Part shown: positions 49,069 to 57,377 of the stretch, one piece after another
Numbering within the stretch: position 1 is the stretch's first letter
How the letters are laid out: each line of letters opens with the position of its first letter
Assembly: GCF_017298635.1 (NCBI RefSeq)
Contig: NZ_CP071182.1
Coordinates: forward strand, 3,634,001 to 3,698,000
Direction: 5' to 3'
DNA from: Paenalicyclobacillus mengziensis
GTDB taxonomy: Bacteria; Bacillota; Bacilli; Alicyclobacillales; Alicyclobacillaceae
Length of the DNA stretch: 64,000 bases
The notes under the pieces: generated by a model
What the model was told of the DNA's origin: nothing
What the model saw: only the letters and a program-made list of their open reading frames with translations
Database searches by the model: none
Made by a program: the position numbers and the translations under genes

Positions 49069-49130
49069 TCAGAACGTGAGTGAATGCTCATCTTTCTTCG
49101 CAGAGCGTCCCGTTCATCGGTCCCTTTTGC
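49055..49130. terminator. Long inverted repeat between convergent genes
   Basis: AAAAGGGACCG near 49057 and CGGTCCCTTTT near 49117 can pair, with a small GAGT/GCTC hairpin in the loop. T runs follow in both directions. Likely a two-way terminator. Confidence 0.55.
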
Positions 49131-49179
49131 TCGACAGCCTTAGCGATAGAGCCCTCAGTTCTTGAACTGCATCCCAAAC

Positions 49180-49872
49180 TCAGTCAGCGGACTCCGCCTC
49201 ACCTTTCAGCGTGTATCCTTCCCGGACTGCGTACGCAGCGGCTTGTACCCGATTACTCAAATGCAGTTTTTCAAGAATGTTTCGGACGTGATTGCGAACT
49301 GTGTTCTCACTGATATATAGGACCTTCGCAATATCACGGTTCGTTGCACCTGTACTGAGTTGTCGTAAAACCTCTACTTCACGTTCGGTGAGCTCGTCCA
49401 CTTGTTGTCGAACGGTCCGCTCTACAGGCTTGGAGAACTCTGTAATAATCTGCATCGCAAGATTCCCTGGAATTACGGGTTCATTCCGACTGATACGCAG
49501 TACGCTGTCTACAACAGTCGCTGGGCTCGCGTTCTTGAGGACGTAACCCGATGCCCCAGACTTGATGGCGTCAAAAAGCATTTCTTCGGCGTCAGAAACT
49601 GTGAGAATCAGGATCTTCACGTACGGATGTTCCCGCTTGATCTCGCGCGTTGCTGTCAAACCATCACAAACCGGCATGTTAATGTCCATTAATACGACGT
49701 CCGGTAGTTCTTCCCGACATTTTTCGATGGCTACCTTGCCGTTCTCGGCCTCTCCCACGACTTCAATTTCTGGGTGTCGGCCAAGAATGGCGCCCACACC
49801 CTGTCGGAACAACTCGTGATCGTCGACAATTAATACGCGTACGGCACCCTCTTGCTTTTGCTCCTGTTCCAC
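49180..49872 (-). CDS. NarL/NreC-type response regulator
   Basis: 230-residue DNA-binding response regulator. Receiver domain: VLIVDDHELFRQGV (acid pair), phosphorylated Asp in VVLMDINMP, LTVSDAEE and switch Lys in YVLKNAS. C-terminal LuxR HTH: ELTEREVEVLRQLSTGATNRDIAKVLYISENTVRNHVRNILEKLHLSNR. The best partner is the divergent sensor kinase at 50082. GTG 49872 follows AAGGAG; the frame extends upstream without a site. Confidence 0.93.
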   Translation of the reverse strand: MEQEQKQEGAVRVLIVDDHELFRQGVGAILGRHPEIEVVGEAENGKVAIEKCREELPDVVLMDINMPVCDGLTATREIKREHPYVKILILTVSDAEEMLFDAIKSGASGYVLKNASPATVVDSVLRISRNEPVIPGNLAMQIITEFSKPVERTVRQQVDELTEREVEVLRQLSTGATNRDIAKVLYISENTVRNHVRNILEKLHLSNRVQAAAYAVREGYTLKGEAESAD

Positions 49873-50032
49873 ATTAATTCTCCTTCCACATGTGAGTACA
49901 ATCAACCGTTGAAGCACAGTATCAACTCGACTCACTTGACGTTAACTATACTGTATTTTCGAATTTGACACATGAAACATCCTGATATTGCGAAATAGTT
50001 CAATCGGACTACGTCGTCCGAACTGTGTGTCG

Positions 50033-50055
50033 TATAATGTCAGTATACTATACTG
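50033..50055 (+). promoter_or_regulatory. Promoter and inverted repeat before the sensor kinase gene
   Basis: TATAAT at 50033-50038 is followed by CAGTATA-C-TATACTG (50041-50055), a 7-bp palindrome at the expected transcription start. TATACTGT also occurs near 49952 by the response regulator gene. Possible binding site of that regulator. Confidence 0.5.
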
Positions 50056-50081
50056 TTAATCCTGTGCGAGGTGAGGAGTAA

Positions 50082-51146
50082 ATGCAGTCCCAGAGAGAAG
50101 GAACTCTAAAGAGCACCGCCTCCCCACCTTTTCACGATATATCCGTTTTAACATCGGTTCTTGATAACGCGGTCGATGGGTTAGTATTGCTAGACAGCGA
50201 ACGGAACATCGTGTATATGAACAAGACAGCCGACACACTCCTCGGTCAGCACGGCGTTGGCTTACACTGCGGATCATTATTGCATTGCCATGATGCCGAC
50301 CGTCCGAGTCTTCGGTTTCAAGGTTGTTATGGACAATGCGTTCTCGCTTCGAGGCAGCCCATCACGAATGTGGAAATGAACATCATCGGCCCCCATGGTA
50401 GGGTCATACCCGTGGAGGTAACTTATTCATACATCCCTTTGGTCGACAGTGAGCCTTACCTGCTGATGTCTCTACGGGATGTGACGGACAAAAAATTGGC
50501 AGAACGCGAACGCCGACAAAAGGAAGAACTCCGCTATACATTGCAGGAACGGGAGCGGCTTGCAAGGGACCTCCACGATGGCGTCGTTCAGGATATTGCC
50601 TTTGTCAACATGCAGGTAAAGTTACTGCTCGAGGAACTTGATCATGGCCATGGTGTAACTGCTGAGCAGTTAACACGCATCAGCGAAGTGTTGGACAACG
50701 GCTACAGTGAACTGCGGACGGCGATTCGTGACCTCAGCTTCGGGATTTCTGGGAATCTCGGACATCATTTAAAGCAAAATATGCTCGAGTTCCGTTCGAG
50801 GACAAACATTGATGCTGAACTGGACTGTGACTTGCTTCCGACGGACCTGGATGCTTCACTTGTTCACCAGATAACAAAGATCGTCCAGGAAGCTCTGACC
50901 AATATTGGAAAACACGCACAAGCGACGAAGGCCAACGTATCGGTCAAACTCATTCAACCTACGCAGGCCCTCGTTGTCGATGTAGTGGATAATGGAGTTG
51001 GGTTTGTCGTTTCCGACAAACGGAAAGCAGGACACTATGGAATGAAGACGATGTTTGAACGATGTGAACTGCTCGGTGGTACCATGAAACTCGAGTCAAA
51101 TCCCAATCACGGGACACACGTCCACTTCGAAATCCCCATCGGTTGA
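50082..51146 (+). CDS. NreB/NarX-type sensor kinase with Cys-rich PAS domain
   Basis: 354-residue soluble kinase without membrane helices. PAS domain at about 22-140, with a cysteine set CGSLLHC ... CYGQC (spacing C-x5-C-x12-C-x3-C). HisKA_3 helix RERLARDLHDGVVQDIAFVNMQ (phospho-His), then HATPase with N box IVQEALTNIGKHA and G box VVDNGVGF. Staphylococcal NreB binds an oxygen-labile [4Fe-4S] cluster by four PAS cysteines with a different spacing, so a redox or oxygen signal is likely but unproven. ATG 50082 follows GAGGTGAGGAG. Confidence 0.92.
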   Translation: MQSQREGTLKSTASPPFHDISVLTSVLDNAVDGLVLLDSERNIVYMNKTADTLLGQHGVGLHCGSLLHCHDADRPSLRFQGCYGQCVLASRQPITNVEMNIIGPHGRVIPVEVTYSYIPLVDSEPYLLMSLRDVTDKKLAERERRQKEELRYTLQERERLARDLHDGVVQDIAFVNMQVKLLLEELDHGHGVTAEQLTRISEVLDNGYSELRTAIRDLSFGISGNLGHHLKQNMLEFRSRTNIDAELDCDLLPTDLDASLVHQITKIVQEALTNIGKHAQATKANVSVKLIQPTQALVVDVVDNGVGFVVSDKRKAGHYGMKTMFERCELLGGTMKLESNPNHGTHVHFEIPIG

Positions 51147-51217
51147 TGCCAATGTGGGCGCATAAGTCACTCGGTGTGAGTCGCTGTTTTACCACGCCCG
51201 AATCGTTCGTTGCATCT

Positions 51218-51622
51218 TTAGTCGCGCCGACTTACGGTCAACCTACCGTGTTTGACATCAAATCCGTTGGTTACGAGCAGTTCCTCAAGCTCTGCAATGC
51301 GCTGGCGCGCACGAAGCACCATCGTTTCATCAGAGCAGCGTCGGTCTGTACTGGCGACAGTACCAACTTCCTCCGAATACTCGTAGAGCAGTTTTTGCAC
51401 ATCGTCTTCCGCGGTGACGAATACGGTAAGAGTCACGTAGTAAACGAACGAAAGTTCGCTTTGCTGACTCACTTCAAATACATCAAGGTGTACCGTTCGA
51501 ACATGGTCCTCCTCAGCATCTTCCATAAATCGTTCAATGGATGAAAATTCAAGTTTTCCAAACAGTGGGCGTCGGTCAGCAACAGACCTGGAAGGGTGCA
51601 TCTGCTCCATCGAATTCAGCAT
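51218..51622 (-). CDS. Uncharacterised protein downstream of fixX
   Basis: 134 residues, soluble, acidic, no signal peptide; the C-terminal half (VLRARQRIAELEELLVTNGFDVKHGRL) looks helical. I do not recognise the family. ATG 51622 is preceded by AAGGGGGA with good spacing, and the gene has the same strand as fixABCX, 62 nt after fixX, with a perfect hairpin between. It is thus probably the last gene of the fix unit or under partial read-through. Confidence 0.7.
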   Translation of the reverse strand: MLNSMEQMHPSRSVADRRPLFGKLEFSSIERFMEDAEEDHVRTVHLDVFEVSQQSELSFVYYVTLTVFVTAEDDVQKLLYEYSEEVGTVASTDRRCSDETMVLRARQRIAELEELLVTNGFDVKHGRLTVSRRD

Positions 51623-51645
51623 TGTAATCCCCCTTTGTGCTTAGC

Positions 51646-51678
51646 TTGCCGCTCTGGTTATACCAACCAGAGCGGCAA
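51646..51678. other. Perfect 14-bp hairpin between fixX and the 134-residue gene
   Basis: TTGCCGCTCTGGTT and its complement with a 5-nt loop. There is no T run on either strand, so it may be an mRNA stability or processing element rather than a terminator. Confidence 0.7.
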
Positions 51679-51683
51679 CCGTC

Positions 51684-51968
51684 TCAGCCAAACCGATACG
51701 TGATACCATAGCCACCCTTTGGATAGACCCACTCGATGTTATAAGCCGGGCAGGCTAACCTACAGGTCCCGCATTCGATGCAGTTCTCATAAGCTACGGT
51801 TGTGACATTTCCTTTTGCGTCCCACTCATATACATCGGCCGGACAAAAGAAGTTGCATTCCTTGGTGGGACAGTTTAGACAAACGTCCTGATTCTTGATG
51901 ACCAAATGAGAATTATCGTCGGCCTTGTATCGAATCAGATAAAGTTTCTCTTCAATTGCTTTACTCAT
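51684..51968 (-). CDS. fixX: Ferredoxin-like protein FixX
   Basis: 94-residue iron-sulfur protein that passes electrons from FixAB to FixC. Cysteines appear as CLNCPTKECNFFC and NCIECGTCRLACP; the second is a full [4Fe-4S] motif. The C-terminus YPKGGYGITYRFG matches the FixX/ETF-QO family. ATG 51968 overlaps the fixC stop (ATGA). Confidence 0.95.
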   Translation of the reverse strand: MSKAIEEKLYLIRYKADDNSHLVIKNQDVCLNCPTKECNFFCPADVYEWDAKGNVTTVAYENCIECGTCRLACPAYNIEWVYPKGGYGITYRFG

Positions 51969-53269
51969 CCGTTCATCGCCCTCCACCCTTTGAGAGCCAT
52001 CCGTACCAGGTCCATGCGTCCACCAGCGACACCCTCTAGTTTTCGGAAAGCCAGTTTTTGCTTGTCACGTTTTGGCGCTCCATCGACTGACAAGAAGTCA
52101 AAAAGGGCATCGTTTACCGCTTGCGGCAACTGACCAAAGAGTTTGTCGGAGTCTGGGAAAGATAAAAGTCCGTGAAGTCCTTTGTACTTCTTCAAGTCCT
52201 TGTGAATAATCGACTTTCGGACGGCCTTTGAGTACTGCTCTAGACTTCCAACCGAATAATCCCCAGTCGTATGCGCACTGATGGCGGCTTCTCCTGCAAG
52301 CCTGCCCGACTCCACCGCGAGATTCGTGCCTTCTCGGTGGACTGCGTTGACCATTTGTGCTGCATCCCCGCAAATCATCCAGCCGTCACCGGCTAGTGGA
52401 GGCATGGCTGTGAAACCGCCCTCAGGAATCAGATGTCCTGCATATTCCTTGACTTCTCCACCGTCAATGAGACGCTTCACCATTGGATGTTGCTTCAATC
52501 CATTTAGAACCTCGTACGGCTTGATCTTTAGCCGCTTGAGATCACTGACCATCACTCCAACACCGAGGGACAGCGTATCCGTGTTCGTGTACAGGAAGCC
52601 GAGCCCTGCCATCCCCATCGTCTCTCCAACAAGTTCGATGGTGCAGCCTTCATTCTTGTCAAGGTTAAACCGGTCCTGAATCTTTTCCTTTGGTAAAGCA
52701 ATCACTTCTTTGACTGCCAGCGAGACTTGGTCGGGCTGCCATTCCCGGTGCGCTCGAAGACGTTTCCCAAGGAGGGAATTGACCCCGTCCGCAATGATGA
52801 CCACATTGGCTCGCAGTTCCCCGTCGTCACGGTCTGTGACCACCCCGACCACCTTACCGTCCTCAATGACGACGTCAGTAACTCCAGTCTCATAGAGAGG
52901 GACTGCTCCTGCAGCTTCTGCCTGCGCTGCAAACCATTGGTCAAATTTCGAACGCTGACCAGTCCAACAGTTCGGTGGGTCCATAAAACGGTCGTCACGA
53001 AAGGAGACGCTGACCGTACTTTCTTTTGCCAACAACCACAAACGTTGCTCGACAATCGTTCTCTCAAGGGGAGCCGTCTTCCAAAACTCCGGGATGATCT
53101 GTTCAATCTGTTTACGATAGAGTACACCGCCAAATGTATTTTTCGCACCAGGGTACTCTCCCCGTTCAATCAGCGCAACTTTAAGCCCCCCGCGAGCGGC
53201 CGTAAGCGCTGCAGCGGCCCCAGCCGGGCCCGCCCCAACCACTACTACATCAAAACGTTCGTCAGCCAC
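51965..53269 (-). CDS. fixC: FixC flavoprotein-quinone oxidoreductase
   Basis: 434-residue FAD protein related to ETF:ubiquinone oxidoreductase; delivers electrons to the quinone pool. N-terminal dinucleotide site VVVVGAGPAGAAAALTAARGG, FAD motif MICGDAAQMVNAVHREGTNLAVESGRLAGEAA, and DRDDGELRANVVIIADGVNS. GTG 53269 follows GAGGGGGA. Coupled to fixX. Confidence 0.95.
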   Translation of the reverse strand: MADERFDVVVVGAGPAGAAAALTAARGGLKVALIERGEYPGAKNTFGGVLYRKQIEQIIPEFWKTAPLERTIVEQRLWLLAKESTVSVSFRDDRFMDPPNCWTGQRSKFDQWFAAQAEAAGAVPLYETGVTDVVIEDGKVVGVVTDRDDGELRANVVIIADGVNSLLGKRLRAHREWQPDQVSLAVKEVIALPKEKIQDRFNLDKNEGCTIELVGETMGMAGLGFLYTNTDTLSLGVGVMVSDLKRLKIKPYEVLNGLKQHPMVKRLIDGGEVKEYAGHLIPEGGFTAMPPLAGDGWMICGDAAQMVNAVHREGTNLAVESGRLAGEAAISAHTTGDYSVGSLEQYSKAVRKSIIHKDLKKYKGLHGLLSFPDSDKLFGQLPQAVNDALFDFLSVDGAPKRDKQKLAFRKLEGVAGGRMDLVRMALKGWRAMNG

Positions 53270-53284
53270 AGTACGTTCCCCCTC

Positions 53285-54349
53285 TCACCTGGTCACGACC
53301 GGCGTCAAACGTTCCTGAAACGCCCGTGTCAACAGTGGTACGACTTCAAACAAGTCACCGACAATGCCATAGTTCGCGATTTGAAAGATAGGTGCATTTG
53401 GGTCTTTATTTACGGCGACGATGTAATCCGAGTTCTGCATCCCAACGACGTGTTGTACTGCTCCAGAAATACCGATGGCAAAGTACAATTTTGGCCGGAC
53501 AGTGGTTCCCGTCTGTCCCACTTGATATGCGTGATCGATCCACCCAAGGTCAGTGGCAGCTCTCGACGCAGCAATCGTGCCTCCGAGTGTACGAGCCAGT
53601 TCCTCAAGGACCTTGAATCCATCAGGGCCACCTACACCGCGCCCGCCCGCCACAATCACTTGGGCATCCTCCAGGTTGACCTGTTTTGCGTCCTGGATGA
53701 ATTCAAGAACCTTTGTCACGATATCTTCTTCTCTCATGTCTTCCGAAACTTCGATGACTTCACCGGATCGACCAGTGTCAAACGGCAAGGCTTGAAACAC
53801 CCCTGCACGCACGGTGGCCATCTGCGGTTTGAACTGTTTACAGAGTATCGTCGCGAGCATCTTTTCTGAGAAGGCAGGGCGACTCGCCAAGAGTAACCTT
53901 TCGTCATCAACGTCCAGTTGCGTTGAATCGGCAGTAAGCCCTGTCGGCAAGTGGGTTGCAATGGCTCCAGCAAGGTCACGGCCCGTGTAGGTCGCACCCA
54001 TTAGAACGATTTCCGGTTTGTAGGTCCGTATGACTTTCAGACAAACACGGCTGTACGGACGCGTGCGATAATCCTTCAGTTCGGGAGCATCCGACAGGTA
54101 CACGATATCTGCTCCGTAGCCAATCGCTTCATCCGCAATGTGCCCTACATTATCACCCATGACAAGTGCCATCAAAGGGGCCTCGAGTTTGTCCGCGAGT
54201 CTCCTTGCCTCACCAAGTAGCTGCCAGGAAACAGGCTTGGCGTGCCCTGCCCGCTGTTCGACAACAACCATGATGCCTCGGTACTCTGACCAGTCAATTT
54301 CTCCTTCGGGTTGCAGCCCAATCATTTTTCGGCGGCGTTCCTCAGCCAT
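53285..54349 (-). CDS. fixB: Electron transfer flavoprotein alpha subunit FixB
   Basis: 354 residues. The C-terminal FAD domain has VIVAGGRGVGG, GGTIAASRAATDLGWIDHAYQVGQTGTTV, YFAIGISGAVQHVVGMQNS and AVNKDPNAPIFQIANYGIVGD, all typical of ETF-alpha. N-terminal domain I begins IMVVVEQ. With FixA it forms the site where NADH electrons are bifurcated. ATG 54349 or GTG 54358 are possible; GTG overlaps the AAAGGAAG site. Confidence 0.95.
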   Translation of the reverse strand: MAEERRRKMIGLQPEGEIDWSEYRGIMVVVEQRAGHAKPVSWQLLGEARRLADKLEAPLMALVMGDNVGHIADEAIGYGADIVYLSDAPELKDYRTRPYSRVCLKVIRTYKPEIVLMGATYTGRDLAGAIATHLPTGLTADSTQLDVDDERLLLASRPAFSEKMLATILCKQFKPQMATVRAGVFQALPFDTGRSGEVIEVSEDMREEDIVTKVLEFIQDAKQVNLEDAQVIVAGGRGVGGPDGFKVLEELARTLGGTIAASRAATDLGWIDHAYQVGQTGTTVRPKLYFAIGISGAVQHVVGMQNSDYIVAVNKDPNAPIFQIANYGIVGDLFEVVPLLTRAFQERLTPVVTR

Positions 54350-54373
54350 CTCCGTCACTTCCTTTCCGAGCTG

Positions 54374-55201
54374 CTACGCCCAGTTCAGACTCTGTTTGAG
54401 TTCGGTTGCAAACAGCTTGTCGACGACAGACCTCGACATGTCTTCTGCCGCTCCAGCTAGCATTTCGGTCTCCACGTGTTTCGGTTCCGGAACCCAAGTT
54501 TTAGAGACAATTGTAGGCGACCCGCGCAAACCAATCTTCGACCGGTCCAATTCCTCAAAATCATTTGTGGTCCAGACAATCGGATTGTATCGAGCAGCTC
54601 TCAGCATCCCAGGCAAACTGGCGCGCCGTGGTGTGTTCAATTCCGTCACGACGGTCATCAAAACCGGCGTCTTCGTTTTCACGCGTTCGATGCCGTCTTC
54701 CAAATGACGATGGACGGTCAACTCTCCGGTGTCAGGATTCAGGTCCTCAACCTTTTGAACGTAGGTGAGCTGCTCATAGTCAATTCGGCAGGCAATTCCG
54801 GGCCCAACTTGGCCCGTGTCTCCATCCGAGGTCTGCTTGCCAGCGAAGATGATGTCAACAGGTCCCCAAGTGTCAGCCGCCTTGTAAATGGCCGTTGCCA
54901 AGACGTAAGACGTGGCGAGCGTATCTGCACCAGCAAAGGCCCTGTCACTGACAAGTACGCCTTCGTCTGCTCCCATCGAAATACACTGTTTCAAGGCTTT
55001 GTCTGCAGACGGCGGACCCATCGTAAGAACGGTCACGCGAGCTCCGTATTTATCCTTGATGCGCAGTGCTTCTTCGACCCCATGCATGTCGTAGTAATTC
55101 ACAACTGCAGGGACGCCCTGACGCATCAGGGTATTCGTCTTTGGATCAATGCGGATCTCTTTACTATCCGGCACCTGCTTAATACAGCATACGATGTGCA
55201 C
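54374..55201 (-). CDS. fixA: Electron transfer flavoprotein beta subunit FixA
   Basis: 275-residue ETF-beta. HIVCCIKQVPDS, NYYDMHGVEEALRIKD, VLTMGPPSADKALKQCISMGAD and FAGKQTSDGDTGQVGPGIA are family motifs; the last contacts the nucleotide. Bifurcating ETFs of the FixA group send one electron of NADH to ferredoxin/flavodoxin and the other to quinone via FixCX. GTG 55201 follows GGGGGGAG. Gene order fixA-B-C-X. Confidence 0.96.
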   Translation of the reverse strand: MHIVCCIKQVPDSKEIRIDPKTNTLMRQGVPAVVNYYDMHGVEEALRIKDKYGARVTVLTMGPPSADKALKQCISMGADEGVLVSDRAFAGADTLATSYVLATAIYKAADTWGPVDIIFAGKQTSDGDTGQVGPGIACRIDYEQLTYVQKVEDLNPDTGELTVHRHLEDGIERVKTKTPVLMTVVTELNTPRRASLPGMLRAARYNPIVWTTNDFEELDRSKIGLRGSPTIVSKTWVPEPKHVETEMLAGAAEDMSRSVVDKLFATELKQSLNWA

Positions 55202-55239
55202 CTTTCTCCCCCCAATCGAATTTGCGTGTCCCTGGATTG

Positions 55240-55488
55240 TTACAAAAGTTGACCGACGACGACACCGTTTTCGTTTTCCGTTGGGACTCTATCGGCCTCT
55301 ATCTCCAGTTCCACTCCTATCCGCTCAACTTCCTTTTGAAAGGTACCGTATTTTACCCAGCCGCCGCGAAGCCGATCGAGATACCCGGTACGAAGCTGAT
55401 ATACCACACACCGAGGTAAACTGCAGACCACCGTGTCCGCGTGCCGTCTACCCCATACACACGGGACTCCCGTCTGACATACACTCAT
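55240..55488 (-). CDS. Uncharacterised Cys-containing protein at the head of the fix unit
   Basis: 82 residues from ATG 55488, behind GGGAGGGA. Four cysteines in the first 27 residues (MSVCQTGVPCVWG ... VVCSLPRCVVYQ; C-x5-C-x11-C-x4-C), then a charged region ending in ENGVVVGQLL. No family recognised. It ends 38 nt before fixA. The cysteines could bind metal or Fe-S, which would fit its location; this is an inference. Confidence 0.6.
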   Translation of the reverse strand: MSVCQTGVPCVWGRRHADTVVCSLPRCVVYQLRTGYLDRLRGGWVKYGTFQKEVERIGVELEIEADRVPTENENGVVVGQLL

Positions 55489-55843
55489 GTCCATCCCTCC
55501 CAATGTGGCAGTGCTCATTCGAATTCTTGGCGAGTACCTCAGGCAGCACGAGTGAATGCGATACGCCTTATGCGCACAAGAACTTGAGCGTTCGGTAGTT
55601 ACGTTCATACTGTAACTCCCGAAAATTCGGCAGGTGAGAGCAAAATATACTGTTTTGCAATCTGGTCCAAGGTAGTCTAAATAATGAAAAAGCCCTCGCA
55701 AACAGACTAGTCTAAACAGACTAAAATGACAGAATAGAATGGACTAGTATGGAATGGGTATTTGTATGGGTATTGACAGGTTTGAGATGCTCGAGAGGTG
55801 AAGAGTGCTTGAGGAGTGGGAACAAGCACCTTCGGAATGAGAT
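55489..55843. promoter_or_regulatory. Upstream region of the fix unit
   Basis: Contains AGACTAGTCT (55704-55713), a 10-bp palindrome, inside a direct repeat AAACAGACTA-GTCT-AAACAGACTA. A possible minus-strand promoter is TTGGAC, 17 nt, TATTTT near 55645-55670. A GTGCTTG/CAAGCAC hairpin lies at 55805-55829. No coding frame is convincing beyond the 82-residue gene. Confidence 0.4.
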
Positions 55844-55868
55844 GGGTGACTGCCTCGTACAGTCACCC
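55844..55868. terminator. Hairpin after the metalloprotease gene
   Basis: Perfect 9-bp stem GGGTGACTG/CAGTCACCC, 7-nt loop, immediately downstream of the stop on the minus strand. Confidence 0.6.
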
Positions 55869-55874
55869 CCGGGG

Positions 55875-56780
55875 TCACACGTTTGCGTTCAGTTTCCCGT
55901 AAAACTTTTGTTCATAGGCGTTTAGACTGACACCAAAAGACTCTTTGAAACTGGTCTTGAGTCCGACATTCAGCGCCTGTCGAAAAAACTGTGTGATAGC
56001 CTTCATTCCGTATATTTTCTCAAGCTGATCTACTGCCAGATAGTCTTCGTATTCGAGATTGTACTCGAAGTTCTTCTGCAACCCTGCTTCAGTTCCGGTG
56101 GTCAAAGGAGCAAGATTACCGGAGTGGCGCGCAGACGCCAGTTCTGCTGCAAGTTCTTTGAGCAGTACGTTCACTCCACCCGAATTCACAGTATTCTCTG
56201 CCTGAAGTCCAGCACTCCAGGCAAACCCTTCATTGATCCACTGAGGAATCAAGCGCGAGATGCCTGTCACATTCAAAAAGACATGTGTGAATTCGTGAGC
56301 AATCGTGTTTGCTAACGAATCCGTGGCGGTGTACTTGTAAATAGGTACGTACACTGTTGTACCTACCGTAAAACCACCAGTATCGGCTGCAATCACCTGG
56401 GCGTTGCCTGAAAACTGCTGTGCGACAACACCTTGGTAGCCCTGTTCAGTGGCGAAGAGTACCAAGTTCACGTTTGGTGTTGACGCACCTGCAAAAAGAT
56501 GATTAATGACCGGCCAAGCGTCGTTTCGAATCACTGATTGAACCCAGTTGATGGTCATCCGTGAAACCCCGGCATCCCCAGCAATCAAATTCACGTCTAC
56601 CAGACTGCCCACTGAAGATTGGGTCCACATCTGCGCGGGCGCGGCCGCCAAAGTCATACGTAACTGTGCCACGGGAGAAGGCAGTATGGGAGTCTTTGAC
56701 GACTGAATTTGTGCCAACGGGGTCAGCAATAACAACAATGACAACAAAAAGAAAACCGATTTCCGGACTCGAGTCTTCAT
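55875..56780 (-). CDS. Secreted gluzincin-type metalloprotease
   Basis: 301 residues from ATG 56780. Signal peptide VRKSVFFLLSLLLLLTPLAQ, then a domain with the zinc motif AHEFTHVFLN and the third-ligand segment WINEGFAWSAG, as in the peptidase MA-like family. Exported, single gene. The family pattern (HExxH and a downstream Glu about 20 residues later) is complete, so activity is likely; substrates are not known. The reading frame continues upstream to 56894 without a ribosome site. Confidence 0.82.
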   Translation of the reverse strand: MKTRVRKSVFFLLSLLLLLTPLAQIQSSKTPILPSPVAQLRMTLAAAPAQMWTQSSVGSLVDVNLIAGDAGVSRMTINWVQSVIRNDAWPVINHLFAGASTPNVNLVLFATEQGYQGVVAQQFSGNAQVIAADTGGFTVGTTVYVPIYKYTATDSLANTIAHEFTHVFLNVTGISRLIPQWINEGFAWSAGLQAENTVNSGGVNVLLKELAAELASARHSGNLAPLTTGTEAGLQKNFEYNLEYEDYLAVDQLEKIYGMKAITQFFRQALNVGLKTSFKESFGVSLNAYEQKFYGKLNANV

Positions 56781-56910
56781 GTAAAATTGAAGTCGTTTGC
56801 CTGTCAAGAGCGACTGAGATGGAAAACCAGCCGACACATCAAGCGCTGATCCAGTCACAAATTCATGCCCCCACATGAAAAAGTGAAAAAACAAAGCGTC
56901 ACCAAATGTT

Positions 56911-56937
56911 CACAATTAAACTATACATCCAATTGTG
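56911..56937. promoter_or_regulatory. Inverted repeat in the protease promoter
   Basis: CACAATT and AATTGTG arms flank TATAGT on the minus strand, an arrangement expected for a repressor site over a -10 element. Confidence 0.4.
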
Positions 56938-57377
56938 TTTATTGAACAGTTCCACAAGGTCCGTATGAACTATTTTCTATAGTTATTTTTGCACGTTCAC
57001 AAAGAGCCAGACCAGGTTCTGCCGACAATGAGCAAGTAGTCTTTCCATGTGTAGCCAGATCGAGACCTTTGAATACCAAAAGTGGGCGTCAAAAACCATC
57101 CTTTAGTCCTTTGTCCATAATCGGAGCATGGACGAAAATCAGCTTTTGCAGAGTGAGTGAGCGTAAGTAACAGGAGTTTTTGCAAGCGGATTGATGATAT
57201 GGAATCCGCTTACATCGTGTCGGAGGAGTATGTCGTCCGCGCAGGGGAGCGGGATGACAGAAGTTTGCTGCAGGCAGGGATTTGCTCGAAAGCCACTCCT
57301 GCCTGCTGAGTCAGGCGCTAGAGTTCACAGAGAACAGTACGACTTGATACGTCACATCAAAAGTCAACAGACGAATT
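56938..57377. other. Non-coding gap
   Basis: 440 nt without a credible gene. It contains a GCAGGCAGG/CCTGCCTGC inverted repeat (57270-57278 and 57298-57306). Short frames on both strands have no ribosome sites. Confidence 0.4.

Noticed and set aside
52727..53869. Long plus-strand frame opposite fixC and fixB
   Set aside because: Antisense to two clear flavoprotein genes, no ribosome site, no recognisable motif; a shadow frame.
54476..55252. Plus-strand frame opposite fixA
   Set aside because: Shadow of a conserved gene; no start signal.
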